A stretch of 64,000 nucleotides of DNA from RUG563 sp964423675 (lineage in GTDB: Bacteria > Bacillota > Clostridia > Christensenellales > Aristaeellaceae), in contig CAYRFP010000005.1 of NCBI GenBank assembly GCA_964423675.1, positions 1 through 64,000 on the forward strand, read 5' to 3'. Shown one piece after another: positions 1 to 8,251 of this stretch. Each line of letters begins with the position of its first letter. Position 1 is the first letter of the stretch. The notes beneath the pieces were generated by a model. The model was given only the letters and a program-made list of their open reading frames with translations, did not search any database and was not told where the DNA came from. The translations under genes and the position numbers were made by a program.

Positions 1-131
1 AGTTTGTTTCGCAAGTCCGAGATTTTCGCTTTCAGCTCCATACGCTCAACCTCATACTTGTGAGAAAGTTGCATAAACCACTCGTCACTTACTTTGCCCA
101 TAGCATTGTCCTCATAAAATTTTGCGTATAT
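1..131 (-). pseudogene. Fragment of a large serine recombinase
   Basis: Read on the minus strand from just after a TGA at 132-134, the frame gives FYEDNAMGKVSDEWF, then QLSHKYEVERMELKAKI, and leaves the window still open. This closely resembles the linker and coiled-coil region of large serine recombinases (TndX/Tn4451-type resolvases), where a YEDN-GKISDERF-type motif precedes a helical stretch. The N-terminal catalytic resolvase domain, about 400 residues in the family, is absent: the frame is stopped 5' of this motif and the neighbouring corrinoid gene ends only 17 bases away. A short internal ATG exists at 101, but I see no convincing ribosome site. I read it as a 5'-truncated relic of an integrated element whose remainder lies beyond the left edge. 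Confidence 0.6.
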
Positions 132-150
132 TCATCCAATCGCCTCCGTC

Positions 151-782
151 TTAGCAGGTAGCGCAGAGTTTCACGGCAGCATCCGCAGCAGAAGCGGCAT
201 CCTGGGTGTATACGTCAGCACCGATCTGGGTGCAGAATTCCTGGGTGATAGGCGCGCCGCCGACCATGATTTTTACCTGGTCGCGGATTCCGGCAGCCTC
301 AGCCGCTTTCACAACATCCTCCATGACATGCATAGTGGTTGTCAACAGCGCAGAGCAGCAGATCACCTGGCAGCCCTCTTCCTTGGCCGTTTTGATGAAA
401 GTTTCCGGGGCTACATCGGTGCCCAAATCAATTACCTGTAGGCCCTTGCCTTCCATCATCATCTTGACAAGGTTTTTGCCAATGTCATGCAGGTCGCCAT
501 GAACCGTGCCAATGCAGACCTTGCCGGAAGATTTCACACCATCAGCGGCAAGCAACGGCTTAAGCAACTGAGACCCCATATTCATTGCACGAGCAGCAAC
601 AAGCACCTCGGGGACGAATACTTCGTTGTTACGGAATTTCTCGCCAATAATATTCATGCCGGAGAGCAGGCCTTTTTCTAAAATTTCCTGAGCAGGAATT
701 CCAGCATCGATGGCTTCTGAACCAGTTGCTTGACGATTTTAGACTTACCCTTCTGCAGGTTTTCGGAAATTTGGTTGAGCAT
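151..782 (-). pseudogene. Corrinoid protein of a methyltransferase system, broken by a one-base frameshift
   Basis: This is a B12-binding protein that shuttles methyl groups between a substrate methyltransferase and an acceptor. From an ATG at 782 with a strong GAGGAGG site, the frame reads MLNQISENLQKGKSKIVKQL and then hits a TAG. One base restored near 717-718 (CAGAAGCC to CAGGAAGCC) joins it to the main frame with EAIDAGIPAQEILEKGL. The restored product is about 210 residues, the usual family length. It has the N-terminal helical cap domain (about 1-85) and a Rossmann B12 domain with the DxHxxG signature (D97, H99, G102), whose His is the lower cobalt ligand. As written, only a fragment starting near 657 could be translated. 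A real mutation or a base error are both possible. The gene follows the methyltransferase at 874-2103, presumably in one operon. Confidence 0.75.
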
Positions 783-873
783 GTTGTCCTCCTCTTATTT
801 TTCATAATAATCGTACCACAAATAATGAGTATATTCATTTGTCAGAAATTATTGATACGGAAATCCAATTGCG

Positions 874-2103
874 TCAGCGTTGCAATTCTTCCATGGCAAT
901 ATCATGCCAGCGCCAGAGACAGGCGGGATTGTGATTGACGGTACTGATGTCTTTGAGAATCAGCTCCAGACTGCGATTGTTTGCTTTGGCAGCGTCAATT
1001 GTGCGCCGGATATCTTTTCGGACTTCGTCCTCATTCAACTGACCGCTGGCGAGGAACGCGGGATTAGGCTTGTTGCTCATGACGCAATAATCGGGCATTT
1101 CCTCGGCGAAGCGTTCGCGCACACTCCATGGGCTGCACGATATCTTTCGAATTTTGGGCAGCTTGCGAATTACGTCCATACGGTCGTCTAAACGGTCGCA
1201 GCAACCGTAATAGATCGCGCCGAAATACGGGAAAACACGCTTCATATAAGCAACTTCAAATTCATCCGTGATCGCAGGCGAAACGGACGTAAACAGCTGG
1301 GCGAGGCCAAAGGCCCAGGCATTGCCAGACAGCGCATGATCGTCCTGCTTAGGCATGTCAGGCAAATAGGTTTGCGAGCAATGGCAGATGTTAGAGGTGA
1401 TATCGAACACTTCCAGTTCGTTCATCTGCTGGATCATGCTGATTAGGCCCTGCGTGAGCTTTTCCATCAGGGCGTGCATCATTTCTGGACGATCCATGAG
1501 TTCCATATAGCAGCTGGTCACGCCCATCCATTCAGTAATAGTGTCCCAAATGCCCAGGTGCATACACCGGCCGGTCATGCGGAAATCAATAATTCCGTCA
1601 AATAATTCATGCGCCTGCTGGATGATTTCTGCCTCAAATTCACGATCCAGCGTGATAATGGGCGTATGGATTTTTTCAATATCTTCAGGTTCTTCAATTT
1701 GATTCTCGAATTCGAAGCTGGAAGCAGTAGCGTTATTTTCCAGGAAGATACGGCGTGTGGTATTCATTTCAATGCCCCATCCGCTGTTGCGAATCGGGCG
1801 GCGCAGACTGATGTAGGGGTCAATAACCATGTCGGCAGGCATATGTTCCCATTTGTATAGCGTTTGGCGAAGCGTGGTTTCCAAACGACGCCAATAACGA
1901 TTTTCTACCTGATTAACTAACACACCGTCTACATCTATTTCATTCCACGGAATTTGATCGATGAGAAGCATCGGACGCTCCATATGCAGCGTGTTGAGCT
2001 TCATCCACATCGAACGGCGCTGCGCTTGCTCTGGCAACGCAGCAATATCGGCATATTTTTTGGCAAGTTCGCGAAGAACCTGGGTATCGTGAGCGCTTAA
2101 CAT
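874..2103 (-). CDS. URO-D-fold methyltransferase paired with the corrinoid protein
   Basis: 409 residues. The sequence resembles proteins annotated as uroporphyrinogen decarboxylase / cobalamin-independent methionine synthase-like, a superfamily that includes the methylcobamide methyltransferases MtaA and CmuA. The start at 2103 has an AAGGAGG site seven bases upstream; longer forms of the frame have none. Candidate metal ligands are the CHC at 240-242 and GCC at 300-302, the latter followed by a conserved-looking DRLDDRMD stretch. No signal peptide or membrane segment is visible, so it should be cytosolic. The corrinoid gene follows 91 bases downstream on the same strand, which supports a methyl-transfer role. 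The methyl donor cannot be read from the sequence. A heme-pathway decarboxylase is unlikely in this context. Confidence 0.7.
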   Translation of the reverse strand: MLSAHDTQVLRELAKKYADIAALPEQAQRRSMWMKLNTLHMERPMLLIDQIPWNEIDVDGVLVNQVENRYWRRLETTLRQTLYKWEHMPADMVIDPYISLRRPIRNSGWGIEMNTTRRIFLENNATASSFEFENQIEEPEDIEKIHTPIITLDREFEAEIIQQAHELFDGIIDFRMTGRCMHLGIWDTITEWMGVTSCYMELMDRPEMMHALMEKLTQGLISMIQQMNELEVFDITSNICHCSQTYLPDMPKQDDHALSGNAWAFGLAQLFTSVSPAITDEFEVAYMKRVFPYFGAIYYGCCDRLDDRMDVIRKLPKIRKISCSPWSVRERFAEEMPDYCVMSNKPNPAFLASGQLNEDEVRKDIRRTIDAAKANNRSLELILKDISTVNHNPACLWRWHDIAMEELQR

Positions 2104-2199
2104 GGTTTGAACCTCCTTGATTACGCTTTGAATCGTTTCCAAGTATATCAGAATGCATGGAAAAGCAAACATCGAAAAATGTCGCGCACTCCACGAAAA

Positions 2200-2228
2200 T
2201 TGACATTTGGATGGAAGGAGAGTATAAT
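2200..2228 (+). promoter_or_regulatory. Sigma-A promoter of the AraC regulator
   Basis: TTGACA (2200-2205), a 17-base spacer, TATAAT (2223-2228): a perfect consensus, 22 bases ahead of the ATG at 2250. On the other strand a TATACT near 2138-2143 may serve the divergent methyltransferase operon, but its -35 is poor. Confidence 0.85.
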
Positions 2229-2249
2229 CGCTTTGAGGAGGAATTCGGA

Positions 2250-2981
2250 ATGATCGTGATGCATTATGGCAACGGAAAACAAAGTACTTCATGGCGCGTG
2301 ACGGAAAAACATCCACCGCAATATGTGCGGATCTATTGGATGGATAGCGGTGATGTGGTTTATAGCGATAGTATGGGGCAGAAGCCGTTGAAAAAAGGCT
2401 ACCTTTATATTTTTCCAGCCCAGCAGGCGTATACCATGCGTCAGCGGCCGGAAAATCCGATCCATTGCCTGTATTTGCATGCGGACGTGTTTCCGTATCT
2501 TGTGCCGCGGTTGATCGAAATTCAGCCAGATGAACGTCCAGAATTGAAAATGGCCCTTTCGCTACTACGACAGCAGATCACGTATCCCAAGCCAAACAAT
2601 GCATGCGTGGAAGCTTTCGGCATGGCAATTTTGCAGTTGCTTGTTCGGGATGGTGATTTGAGCGAGCATATTGACAGTGAGCTGGTGGAACGGGCAAGGC
2701 TTTCGGCATCTTCCAGCGTGGCGGAAGCCAGTCGGTGCAGCGGATACAGTCAGGAGCATTTTATCCGGGTTTTTAGCAAGATAGTTGGCGTCACGCCGTA
2801 TCAGTATATTCTCAGCCAGCGCATGAACGAGGCAATTTTTTTGATGAGCCAAGGCCTGCTGCTGGACGATATTGCTGCCCGTTTGGGATATGCCAGCGGA
2901 AAATCCTTTGCTGGCGCATTCAAGCGACGCTTTGGCATTGCGCCGAATGTTTATCGCGAGCAGTTTTTAAGAAATGCATAG
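2250..2981 (+). CDS. AraC-family transcriptional regulator
   Basis: 243 residues from the ATG at 2250, which sits behind GAGGAGG and just downstream of a consensus promoter; the upstream in-frame ATG at 2157 lies before the -35 and can be excluded. The N-terminal ~130 residues look like a cupin-type ligand-binding domain (KKGYLYIFPAQQAYTMR matches the beta-barrel core). The C-terminal ~95 residues hold the paired AraC helix-turn-helix, with SGYSQEHFIRVFSKIVGVTPYQ and then LGYASGKSFAGAFKRRFGI. It is divergent from the methyltransferase-corrinoid pair and is therefore the likely regulator of that operon. The inducer is unknown. Confidence 0.85.
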   Translation: MIVMHYGNGKQSTSWRVTEKHPPQYVRIYWMDSGDVVYSDSMGQKPLKKGYLYIFPAQQAYTMRQRPENPIHCLYLHADVFPYLVPRLIEIQPDERPELKMALSLLRQQITYPKPNNACVEAFGMAILQLLVRDGDLSEHIDSELVERARLSASSSVAEASRCSGYSQEHFIRVFSKIVGVTPYQYILSQRMNEAIFLMSQGLLLDDIAARLGYASGKSFAGAFKRRFGIAPNVYREQFLRNA

Positions 2982-3050
2982 AAAAATTCCGGAAATACAT
3001 TTTTGGGATATTGCATACGATTTTTTTGAATGGATAGGGAGGAAACACCC

Positions 3051-3722
3051 ATGCTAAAGCCCGCATTGCCTCGGGAATTGGAGGAAGCGTGTTTGGAGGA
3101 AGCTGTGGAGCGTGCGCTGGAATTGGAGGAGGATATATCCGCAGCGCATTTTTTCGGGGAGTCGATGCCGCTGATTCCCAAGGAAACCTGCGAATTTTTT
3201 GGCTGTCATTTTGAAAAATGCATTTTTTCTGATTGTCAGGCAGAGCGACTTGTATTTGTTGATTGTGTGATGGATAAATGCGATCTGAACGGGGTGTGCT
3301 TCCGGAAGGCCACATTCCAGCGCGTGGCATTTCAGAATTGCCGTATGCCTGGAACGCTGTTTCCGCAGGCTGCACTGATAAACGTAGCCTTTAAACAATG
3401 TCAGATGGATTATAGCAGCTTTGCGGAAACAAAAGCGCAGCACGTTTTGTTTTCGTGCTGCGCATTAAAGGAAAGCGAGTTTTCGGATTTTAAATGGAAA
3501 AATGCGGCGTTTGATCGTTGCGATCTACGGGGCACAGAATGGCTGCACACGCCGATGAAGGGACTGAACCTGGCTTCTTGCCAGATCGATGGTCTTCGCG
3601 TGGACCTTGCTGCGTTGCAGGGCCTGACGGTTACGGCGGATCAGGCGCTGATGCTTTCCGGACTGCTGGGGCTCAAGATTGTTTCTGCTCCAACGATTCC
3701 CGCAGCAAATCATATATCATAA
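3051..3722 (+). CDS. Pentapeptide-repeat protein, Qnr-like
   Basis: 223 residues from the ATG at 3051, preceded by GGGAGG. After a charged helical N-terminus of about 45 residues, the chain follows a five-residue period with F, L or M at the centre and C, A or V two before it (FGCHF, EKCIF, VDCVM, DKCDL, NGVCF, KNAAF, DRCDL, for about 25 units). This predicts a right-handed quadrilateral beta-helix. The C-terminus (ADQALMLSGLLGLKI) resembles the dimerising tail of chromosomal Qnr proteins, which protect DNA gyrase, and the length is close to Qnr's roughly 218. It is unusually rich in cysteine. The 3' end overlaps the convergent methyltransferase by 50 bases. Gyrase protection is inference; other pentapeptide proteins have no known role. 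Confidence 0.7.
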   Translation: MLKPALPRELEEACLEEAVERALELEEDISAAHFFGESMPLIPKETCEFFGCHFEKCIFSDCQAERLVFVDCVMDKCDLNGVCFRKATFQRVAFQNCRMPGTLFPQAALINVAFKQCQMDYSSFAETKAQHVLFSCCALKESEFSDFKWKNAAFDRCDLRGTEWLHTPMKGLNLASCQIDGLRVDLAALQGLTVTADQALMLSGLLGLKIVSAPTIPAANHIS

Positions 3723-4473
3723 TGGATCCGGCTACTGCGGCGTTTAGGGATTCCGCCTTGCCCGGGATGGGCAGCTTCAGCCGGAGCGTGGCCTGTTCCA
3801 ATACGGCAGGGGAAATCCCCGCGCCTTCATTGCCAATAACCACGCAAAGCTTTTTCGGCGTAGGAGGGCGATCGTAAAAGGGCTGACCATGTAAATCACC
3901 TGCCAGGATGGCGTAGCCTTCCCGGGCCAGGGCGGCTAACCGTTCTGGCAGATTACAGCATCGGACGGCAGGAATTCGGAAAACACCGCCCATGGAAGCG
4001 CGGAGCGCCTTGGGCGAATAGGGATCCGCTGTTTTTTCGTCCATGAGCAAGCCGGTAAAGCCAGCAGCGTCCATAGTGCGGATGATCGTGCCTACGTTTC
4101 CGGGATCCTGAACCCCATCCAGAGCGACCAGCCATCCGCTGAGCGCAGCGGCGTTTTCTGCTGTCGGATAGGCGCAGACGGCCACAACGCCCTGAGGCGT
4201 TTTCGCATCGCAAACAGAAGCCATCACATGATCGGCCAGTTGATAAACTGGCAACATTTCTGCAGCGGCGATCAGGGCGGCATATTTATCCCCGGCACAT
4301 TGGGAAACCAATAGCGCCAGGGCTTTTTTTTCATGCAGGGCTTCGCCGGCCATGTGCTCACCCTCGGCCAGATACAGCCCGCTGCGCACCCGTTCTGCCC
4401 GGGAACGATTCAGCCCGCGCCATAGCTTGACCTGGGGATTTTGCAGGCTGGTAATGGTTTCGATTTTTTTCAT
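3673..4473 (-). CDS. TrmH/SpoU-family RNA 2'-O-methyltransferase
   Basis: 266 residues. This is an SPOUT-fold enzyme that would methylate a ribose 2'-OH in rRNA or tRNA with SAM. The N-terminal ~100 residues fit the substrate-binding domain of this family (start MKKIETITSLQNPQVKLW). The catalytic domain carries the three SpoU motifs: DPGNVGTIIRTMDAAGF with the catalytic Arg, VIGNEGAGIS, and LKLPIPGKAESLNAAVAGSI. Its ATG overlaps the stop of the upstream 712-residue gene as ATGA, so the two are translationally coupled. It resembles the gene often found before pheS in Firmicutes, but pheS is not here. The exact RNA target is unknown. Confidence 0.85.
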   Translation of the reverse strand: MKKIETITSLQNPQVKLWRGLNRSRAERVRSGLYLAEGEHMAGEALHEKKALALLVSQCAGDKYAALIAAAEMLPVYQLADHVMASVCDAKTPQGVVAVCAYPTAENAAALSGWLVALDGVQDPGNVGTIIRTMDAAGFTGLLMDEKTADPYSPKALRASMGGVFRIPAVRCCNLPERLAALAREGYAILAGDLHGQPFYDRPPTPKKLCVVIGNEGAGISPAVLEQATLRLKLPIPGKAESLNAAVAGSIMIYDLLRESLEQKQS

Positions 4474-6608
4474 GCGTTCTTCAGCGCTTTCAGCATCCGG
4501 GGCATAGCGGCGAAGGCAGAAAGCAGCTGCTCCATCGGCAGTTTATAAATCAGCACATGGGGCAACACGAAAGCGCAAGCGCCCCGATCAATTGCTTCGG
4601 CCACGCCGCCTGAGAAATCGCTTTGCGTTGCGGCAATGAAACGGCTCAACTGAGAAACGGCCATCAGGGGCAACGGGCAGCCGGCGGCAGCCAGAGAACG
4701 GCGCAGAGAGGCGATGGCGTCTAACGCCTGCTTGGTCAGGGAGGTTTCTCGCAGCATTTCCGTCAGCACGCTTTCCCGGCTTACTGCAGGGCAGGGCGGC
4801 AGCGGCGCAGGAACAATACTCAGCGCGCCCTTAAGCGCCACGCAGGCAAGGGACAGGGGGTGGTAGAATTCAGCCCAATCCTGGTAACGGTCGTTTTTCT
4901 GGGAATTCAGAGAATAGATCGTAAAGCCGGTTTCCTGAGTCAAGCCCTGCAATTCGGCGTCCTGGATAAATACCGGGCTGTTTCCGCCGGGAACAAAGCC
5001 GATTTTTTCTTTCTTCTCTCCGTATACTACAGGAGCCCCCAAGGCACTGGCAAAAGCCATCAACAGCGCCTGGGCGTCCGCCACGGTTTCACCGCAAAAT
5101 TCAATCCGATCTGCTAGGGCGTAAACCGTCAGCAGCGTTTGCGCATCCGCAGTATCGGCCAAGAATCCGGCAGCCTTCAGCGCCTTTTCTGTCCGGGCGA
5201 TCAATTCCGCCTTGGGGCAGGAAGTGCCTACGGCAGGAGCCACCGGCTGGATGGGATCATCGCCGATATAGCTGGCCAGCGTCAGGGCGGATATGGCTTC
5301 CTGCCGCTTTTCCTCCAGGGGAGGCAATGCCATGTTCAGCGCTTCCACGGCGGATTGCAGCTTCTGCTGCTCGGCCTTCAGCGCGTCCAGCTTTTTCTGC
5401 TCAGCGGCGGTCAATTCGCCCAACGCTTCCGCGCGGGCAGCTGCCAGGTTTTTCTTGGCGTCATCCAGTTGCATCAGGGTCATCAGCCGTTCGGCTTCCA
5501 GTTCTTGCAGCTGGGCATGCATGGCGGTAAGGGTCAGGTTAGTTTCCTCAGTGGAAATGAAACGAGAGAGCATCGCCTTCAGCCCCGGCTGATTTGCCAG
5601 CGCCTCCACGGCTTGCCGCTGGGATTCTTTGCTCTGCCAAACCTCTTGCAGCGCCCGCTTGAATGCATCCACAGGATTTTGTACCTCGCGCAGTTCCGCG
5701 CTTCTTTGCAGAACGGCCCCCGGCGCTTCATATCTGGCGGCATACCGCTGCTGCTCTACGGCTTCCATCAGCGGATTGTGGGCACGGCGGGGCTGAACGG
5801 GACGCTGGGGTGCCTGGTACAACCGGGTACCCACCAGGGGCTTTTGCGGCTGATCTGGCACGTAATCCAGCGGCGCGGATTCTTTCACATGCAGGCGATT
5901 GGCGTTTTCGGACAGGGTCACATTCATGGCCTGAATCTGATCATAGGCCGTTTGTTCCGAAGAAGCAGCTTCTGCGGAAGGAACGGCGCTTTCGCTTGCG
6001 GTTTCAGCAGGAACTGCCGCAATGGCAGATGCAGTAGGTGCAGGGGAAGGTGCAGCAGATTGACGGGGCCAGTAGAACAGCAATTCATGCCCGGCCAGGG
6101 AAACTGCGTGGATTTCATTGCTATCCGGAGGAAGCAGCATCGTTTCGCCTACAGGCTGGCCGTCAGTGCGCTGAAAAGGCCCTTGAATATTGGCGCCTTT
6201 GCGAATATAAACCTGGGGCGTATGGGCAGCAGAAACGTTTTCTTCGGATACGACCTGGAAAAACAGGTTTTCCGGCATGGCATGCACTGCATCGGAATAA
6301 ACGATAAACTGATTGGTTTCGCCGCGAACTGGGGAATAATTTTTATTGGTGCGGATTTTGTTGGATTCTGGCGGCAAAAAACGTAGATCCAGCAAGCAAA
6401 GACCGCACATGCCACGCATCCGTTCTTTAAAGGTATGCTGCTCGTTTTTATCCGGCACGATGCGCAGGAAACCGTCGTCCGGGAATTCGGCGGCTGCCTG
6501 TGCCGCCACGCTGCCCTCTTCTGTCAGCAGCGGCTGAATGCGAAAATACGCGCGGGCAATATTGTCCTCCTCTAAATAAACCAATACTGCTTTGCCCTGA
6601 AAATCCAT
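4470..6608 (-). CDS. Unrecognised 712-residue protein with a coiled coil
   Basis: I do not recognise this family. The start at 6608 has a GGAGGGG site and a good promoter upstream. Visible architecture: an N-terminal mixed region (1-175) beginning MDFQGKAVLVYLEEDNIARAYF with several short beta-like segments; an Ala/Pro/Ser-rich linker (about 185-235); a region with repeated Gln/Pro/Arg (250-310); a strong coiled coil (about 365-450, rich in A, E, L, K and Q); and a C-terminal alpha/beta domain that includes APVVYGEKKEKIGFVPGG. I find no signal peptide, no membrane segment and no Walker A motif. It is coupled by an ATGA overlap to an RNA methyltransferase, which hints at RNA or ribosome biology, but the function is unknown. 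Confidence 0.75.
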   Translation of the reverse strand: MDFQGKAVLVYLEEDNIARAYFRIQPLLTEEGSVAAQAAAEFPDDGFLRIVPDKNEQHTFKERMRGMCGLCLLDLRFLPPESNKIRTNKNYSPVRGETNQFIVYSDAVHAMPENLFFQVVSEENVSAAHTPQVYIRKGANIQGPFQRTDGQPVGETMLLPPDSNEIHAVSLAGHELLFYWPRQSAAPSPAPTASAIAAVPAETASESAVPSAEAASSEQTAYDQIQAMNVTLSENANRLHVKESAPLDYVPDQPQKPLVGTRLYQAPQRPVQPRRAHNPLMEAVEQQRYAARYEAPGAVLQRSAELREVQNPVDAFKRALQEVWQSKESQRQAVEALANQPGLKAMLSRFISTEETNLTLTAMHAQLQELEAERLMTLMQLDDAKKNLAAARAEALGELTAAEQKKLDALKAEQQKLQSAVEALNMALPPLEEKRQEAISALTLASYIGDDPIQPVAPAVGTSCPKAELIARTEKALKAAGFLADTADAQTLLTVYALADRIEFCGETVADAQALLMAFASALGAPVVYGEKKEKIGFVPGGNSPVFIQDAELQGLTQETGFTIYSLNSQKNDRYQDWAEFYHPLSLACVALKGALSIVPAPLPPCPAVSRESVLTEMLRETSLTKQALDAIASLRRSLAAAGCPLPLMAVSQLSRFIAATQSDFSGGVAEAIDRGACAFVLPHVLIYKLPMEQLLSAFAAMPRMLKALKNA

Positions 6609-6651
6609 AAGTACCCCTCCAAAAAATAATAAAATTTTACCATATAATAGT

Positions 6652-6681
6652 ATTATACCAAATGATGGGCAGGTTCGTCAA
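6652..6681 (-). promoter_or_regulatory. Promoter of the 712-residue gene
   Basis: On the minus strand: TTGACG (6676-6681), an 18-base spacer, TATAAT (6652-6657). It lies 44 bases before the ATG at 6608 and drives the unknown protein and the coupled RNA methyltransferase. Confidence 0.8.
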
Positions 6682-6701
6682 GGAGAAGCTGCCCTAATTG
6701 G

Positions 6702-6738
6702 AAAAACTTCCTTCGCGGAATAAGAAAAACGAAGGAAG
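6702..6738 (-). terminator. Terminator of the aspartate kinase gene
   Basis: On the minus strand CTTCCTTCG (6730-6738) pairs perfectly with CGAAGGAAG (6707-6715), followed by TTTTT at 6702-6706. It begins 20 bases after the stop codon. Confidence 0.8.
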
Positions 6739-6757
6739 AAAGATGGAAAGCGAGCGT

Positions 6758-8068
6758 TTAAGGGCGCACGAATGCATCATAAATAGCGCGAACGGCGGTT
6801 TCAAAATCGTTTTCATCAACCCCAATGATGATATTCAATTCGCTGGAGCCCTGATCGATAGTGCGGATGGAGACACCCTGAGAGGAAATGGCCGTAAACA
6901 GCCGGGACGCCGTGCCGAAATTACGAACCATGCCCCGTCCCACCGTGGCAATCAAGGCAAGGTGTTCATGGAGGGTGATCTGATCCGGCTGCACCAATTC
7001 TTGAATCCGGGATAGAATCCGTTCCTTATGCGGACAGAACTCTGCAGCCTGCACCACAACGCACATGGTGTCAATCCCCGTGGGCAGATGCTCAAAGCTG
7101 ACGCCGGATTCTTCAAATGCCTGCAAAACTCTTCGGCCAAAGCCTAATTCGGCATTCATCAGATCCTTTTCAATGGCCACGATGGCAAAGCCCTTATGCC
7201 CGGCAATACCAGTAATCACATAGCCGGGATTAATGGGCGCGGCGGCGCGAATCATGGTACCGGGATGAAGCGGATTGTTGGTATTGCGGATATTGGTAGG
7301 GATTCCGGCCCGACGAACGGGAAACACCGCTTCATCATGCAGAACAGAGGCACCCATATAGGAAAGCTCGCGCAGCTCGCGATAGGTCATGGTATCGATA
7401 ACCTGAGCATCGGGGACGATGCGTGGGTCGGCCATGCAAAAGCCCGTCACATCCGTCCAATTTTCATATAGATCAGCATTAACGGCCCGGGCCACCAGCG
7501 CGCCGGAAATATCGCTGCCGCCGCGGGAAAAGGTGATCACGTGGCCAGAAGCGTCTGCTCCATAAAAGCCGGGAATAACCGCCCTGGGCATATCCCGCAG
7601 CCGATTGGCCAGCAGCCGATTAGTTTCCGCCTCTTGCAATTTGCCATCGGAGGAAAAACGGATTACCTCCGCTGCATCTAGAAAGGGAAAGCCCAGATAA
7701 TGCGCCAGCAGCTTGCCACATAGATATTCGCCCCGGCTGGCGGCGTAGGCGCGATCGGCTCCCTGCAGCAGGGCGGATTCAATCGCTGCAAAATCTGCAT
7801 CGAAGAACTCATGCAAAGAAAGCTGTCGAGCAATATCGGCATAACGATCCTGAATGCGCTTCAGAATTTGCTGAAATGGTTGGCCCTGCTGAGCAGCGGC
7901 ATGACAGGCATAGAACAGATCAGTGATTTTATCATCCCCGGGAACGCGCTTTCCCGGCGCGCTGGGAACGATGTATTTCCGTTCCGGATCCTCCGCCACA
8001 ATGGCGCGAACCTTGGCAAATTGTTCCGCATCTGCCAGGGAACTGCCGCCGAATTTCGCTACGATCAT
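6758..8068 (-). CDS. lysC: Aspartate kinase
   Basis: 436 residues. It phosphorylates L-aspartate with ATP, the first step to lysine, diaminopimelate, threonine and methionine. The protein starts MIVAKFGGSSLADAEQF, the canonical KFGGSS nucleotide-binding motif. It continues with FSRGGSDISGALVARA and NWTDVTGFCMADPRIVP, which line the catalytic site. Two ACT domains follow (about 290-350 and 360-430), so end-product feedback is likely. Start choice: the upstream in-frame ATG at 8095 lies before the predicted transcription start near 8091 and is excluded. The ATG at 8068, nine bases after AAAGGA, gives the usual family N-terminus; 8077 is an alternative. It stands alone with its own promoter and terminator. 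Confidence 0.92.
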   Translation of the reverse strand: MIVAKFGGSSLADAEQFAKVRAIVAEDPERKYIVPSAPGKRVPGDDKITDLFYACHAAAQQGQPFQQILKRIQDRYADIARQLSLHEFFDADFAAIESALLQGADRAYAASRGEYLCGKLLAHYLGFPFLDAAEVIRFSSDGKLQEAETNRLLANRLRDMPRAVIPGFYGADASGHVITFSRGGSDISGALVARAVNADLYENWTDVTGFCMADPRIVPDAQVIDTMTYRELRELSYMGASVLHDEAVFPVRRAGIPTNIRNTNNPLHPGTMIRAAAPINPGYVITGIAGHKGFAIVAIEKDLMNAELGFGRRVLQAFEESGVSFEHLPTGIDTMCVVVQAAEFCPHKERILSRIQELVQPDQITLHEHLALIATVGRGMVRNFGTASRLFTAISSQGVSIRTIDQGSSELNIIIGVDENDFETAVRAIYDAFVRP

Positions 8069-8097
8069 CCTTTTCATCCTTTCTTGAAATCCCATTT

Positions 8098-8126
8098 ATT
8101 GTAGCCTTTTTTCGCGCTTCTGTCAA
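8098..8126 (-). promoter_or_regulatory. Promoter of aspartate kinase
   Basis: On the minus strand: TTGACA (8121-8126), a 17-base spacer, TACAAT (8098-8103). The expected start near 8091 leaves a leader of only about 20 bases. Confidence 0.85.
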
Positions 8127-8178
8127 ATACAAGCGCCTAAAAACAGAGTATTCCGCCGGAAAAAAAGCGTGCGTATGC

Positions 8179-8207
8179 TTGCGAAGGAAAGAATGGGCTG
8201 TTATAAT
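8179..8207 (+). promoter_or_regulatory. Promoter of the DUF5665-lspA operon
   Basis: TTGCGA (8179-8184), a 17-base spacer, TATAAT (8202-8207), 45 bases ahead of the ATG at 8252. It is divergent from the aspartate kinase promoter. Confidence 0.8.
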
Positions 8208-8251
8208 ACTCTTGATGCATGGAAAAACTTCCATTGGCGGGAGGCGAGAAC

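Noticed and set aside
5139..6386. A 415-codon plus-strand frame opposite the 712-residue gene
   Set aside because: Low-complexity Gln/Gly/Arg translation without a start signal; antisense to a well-supported gene.
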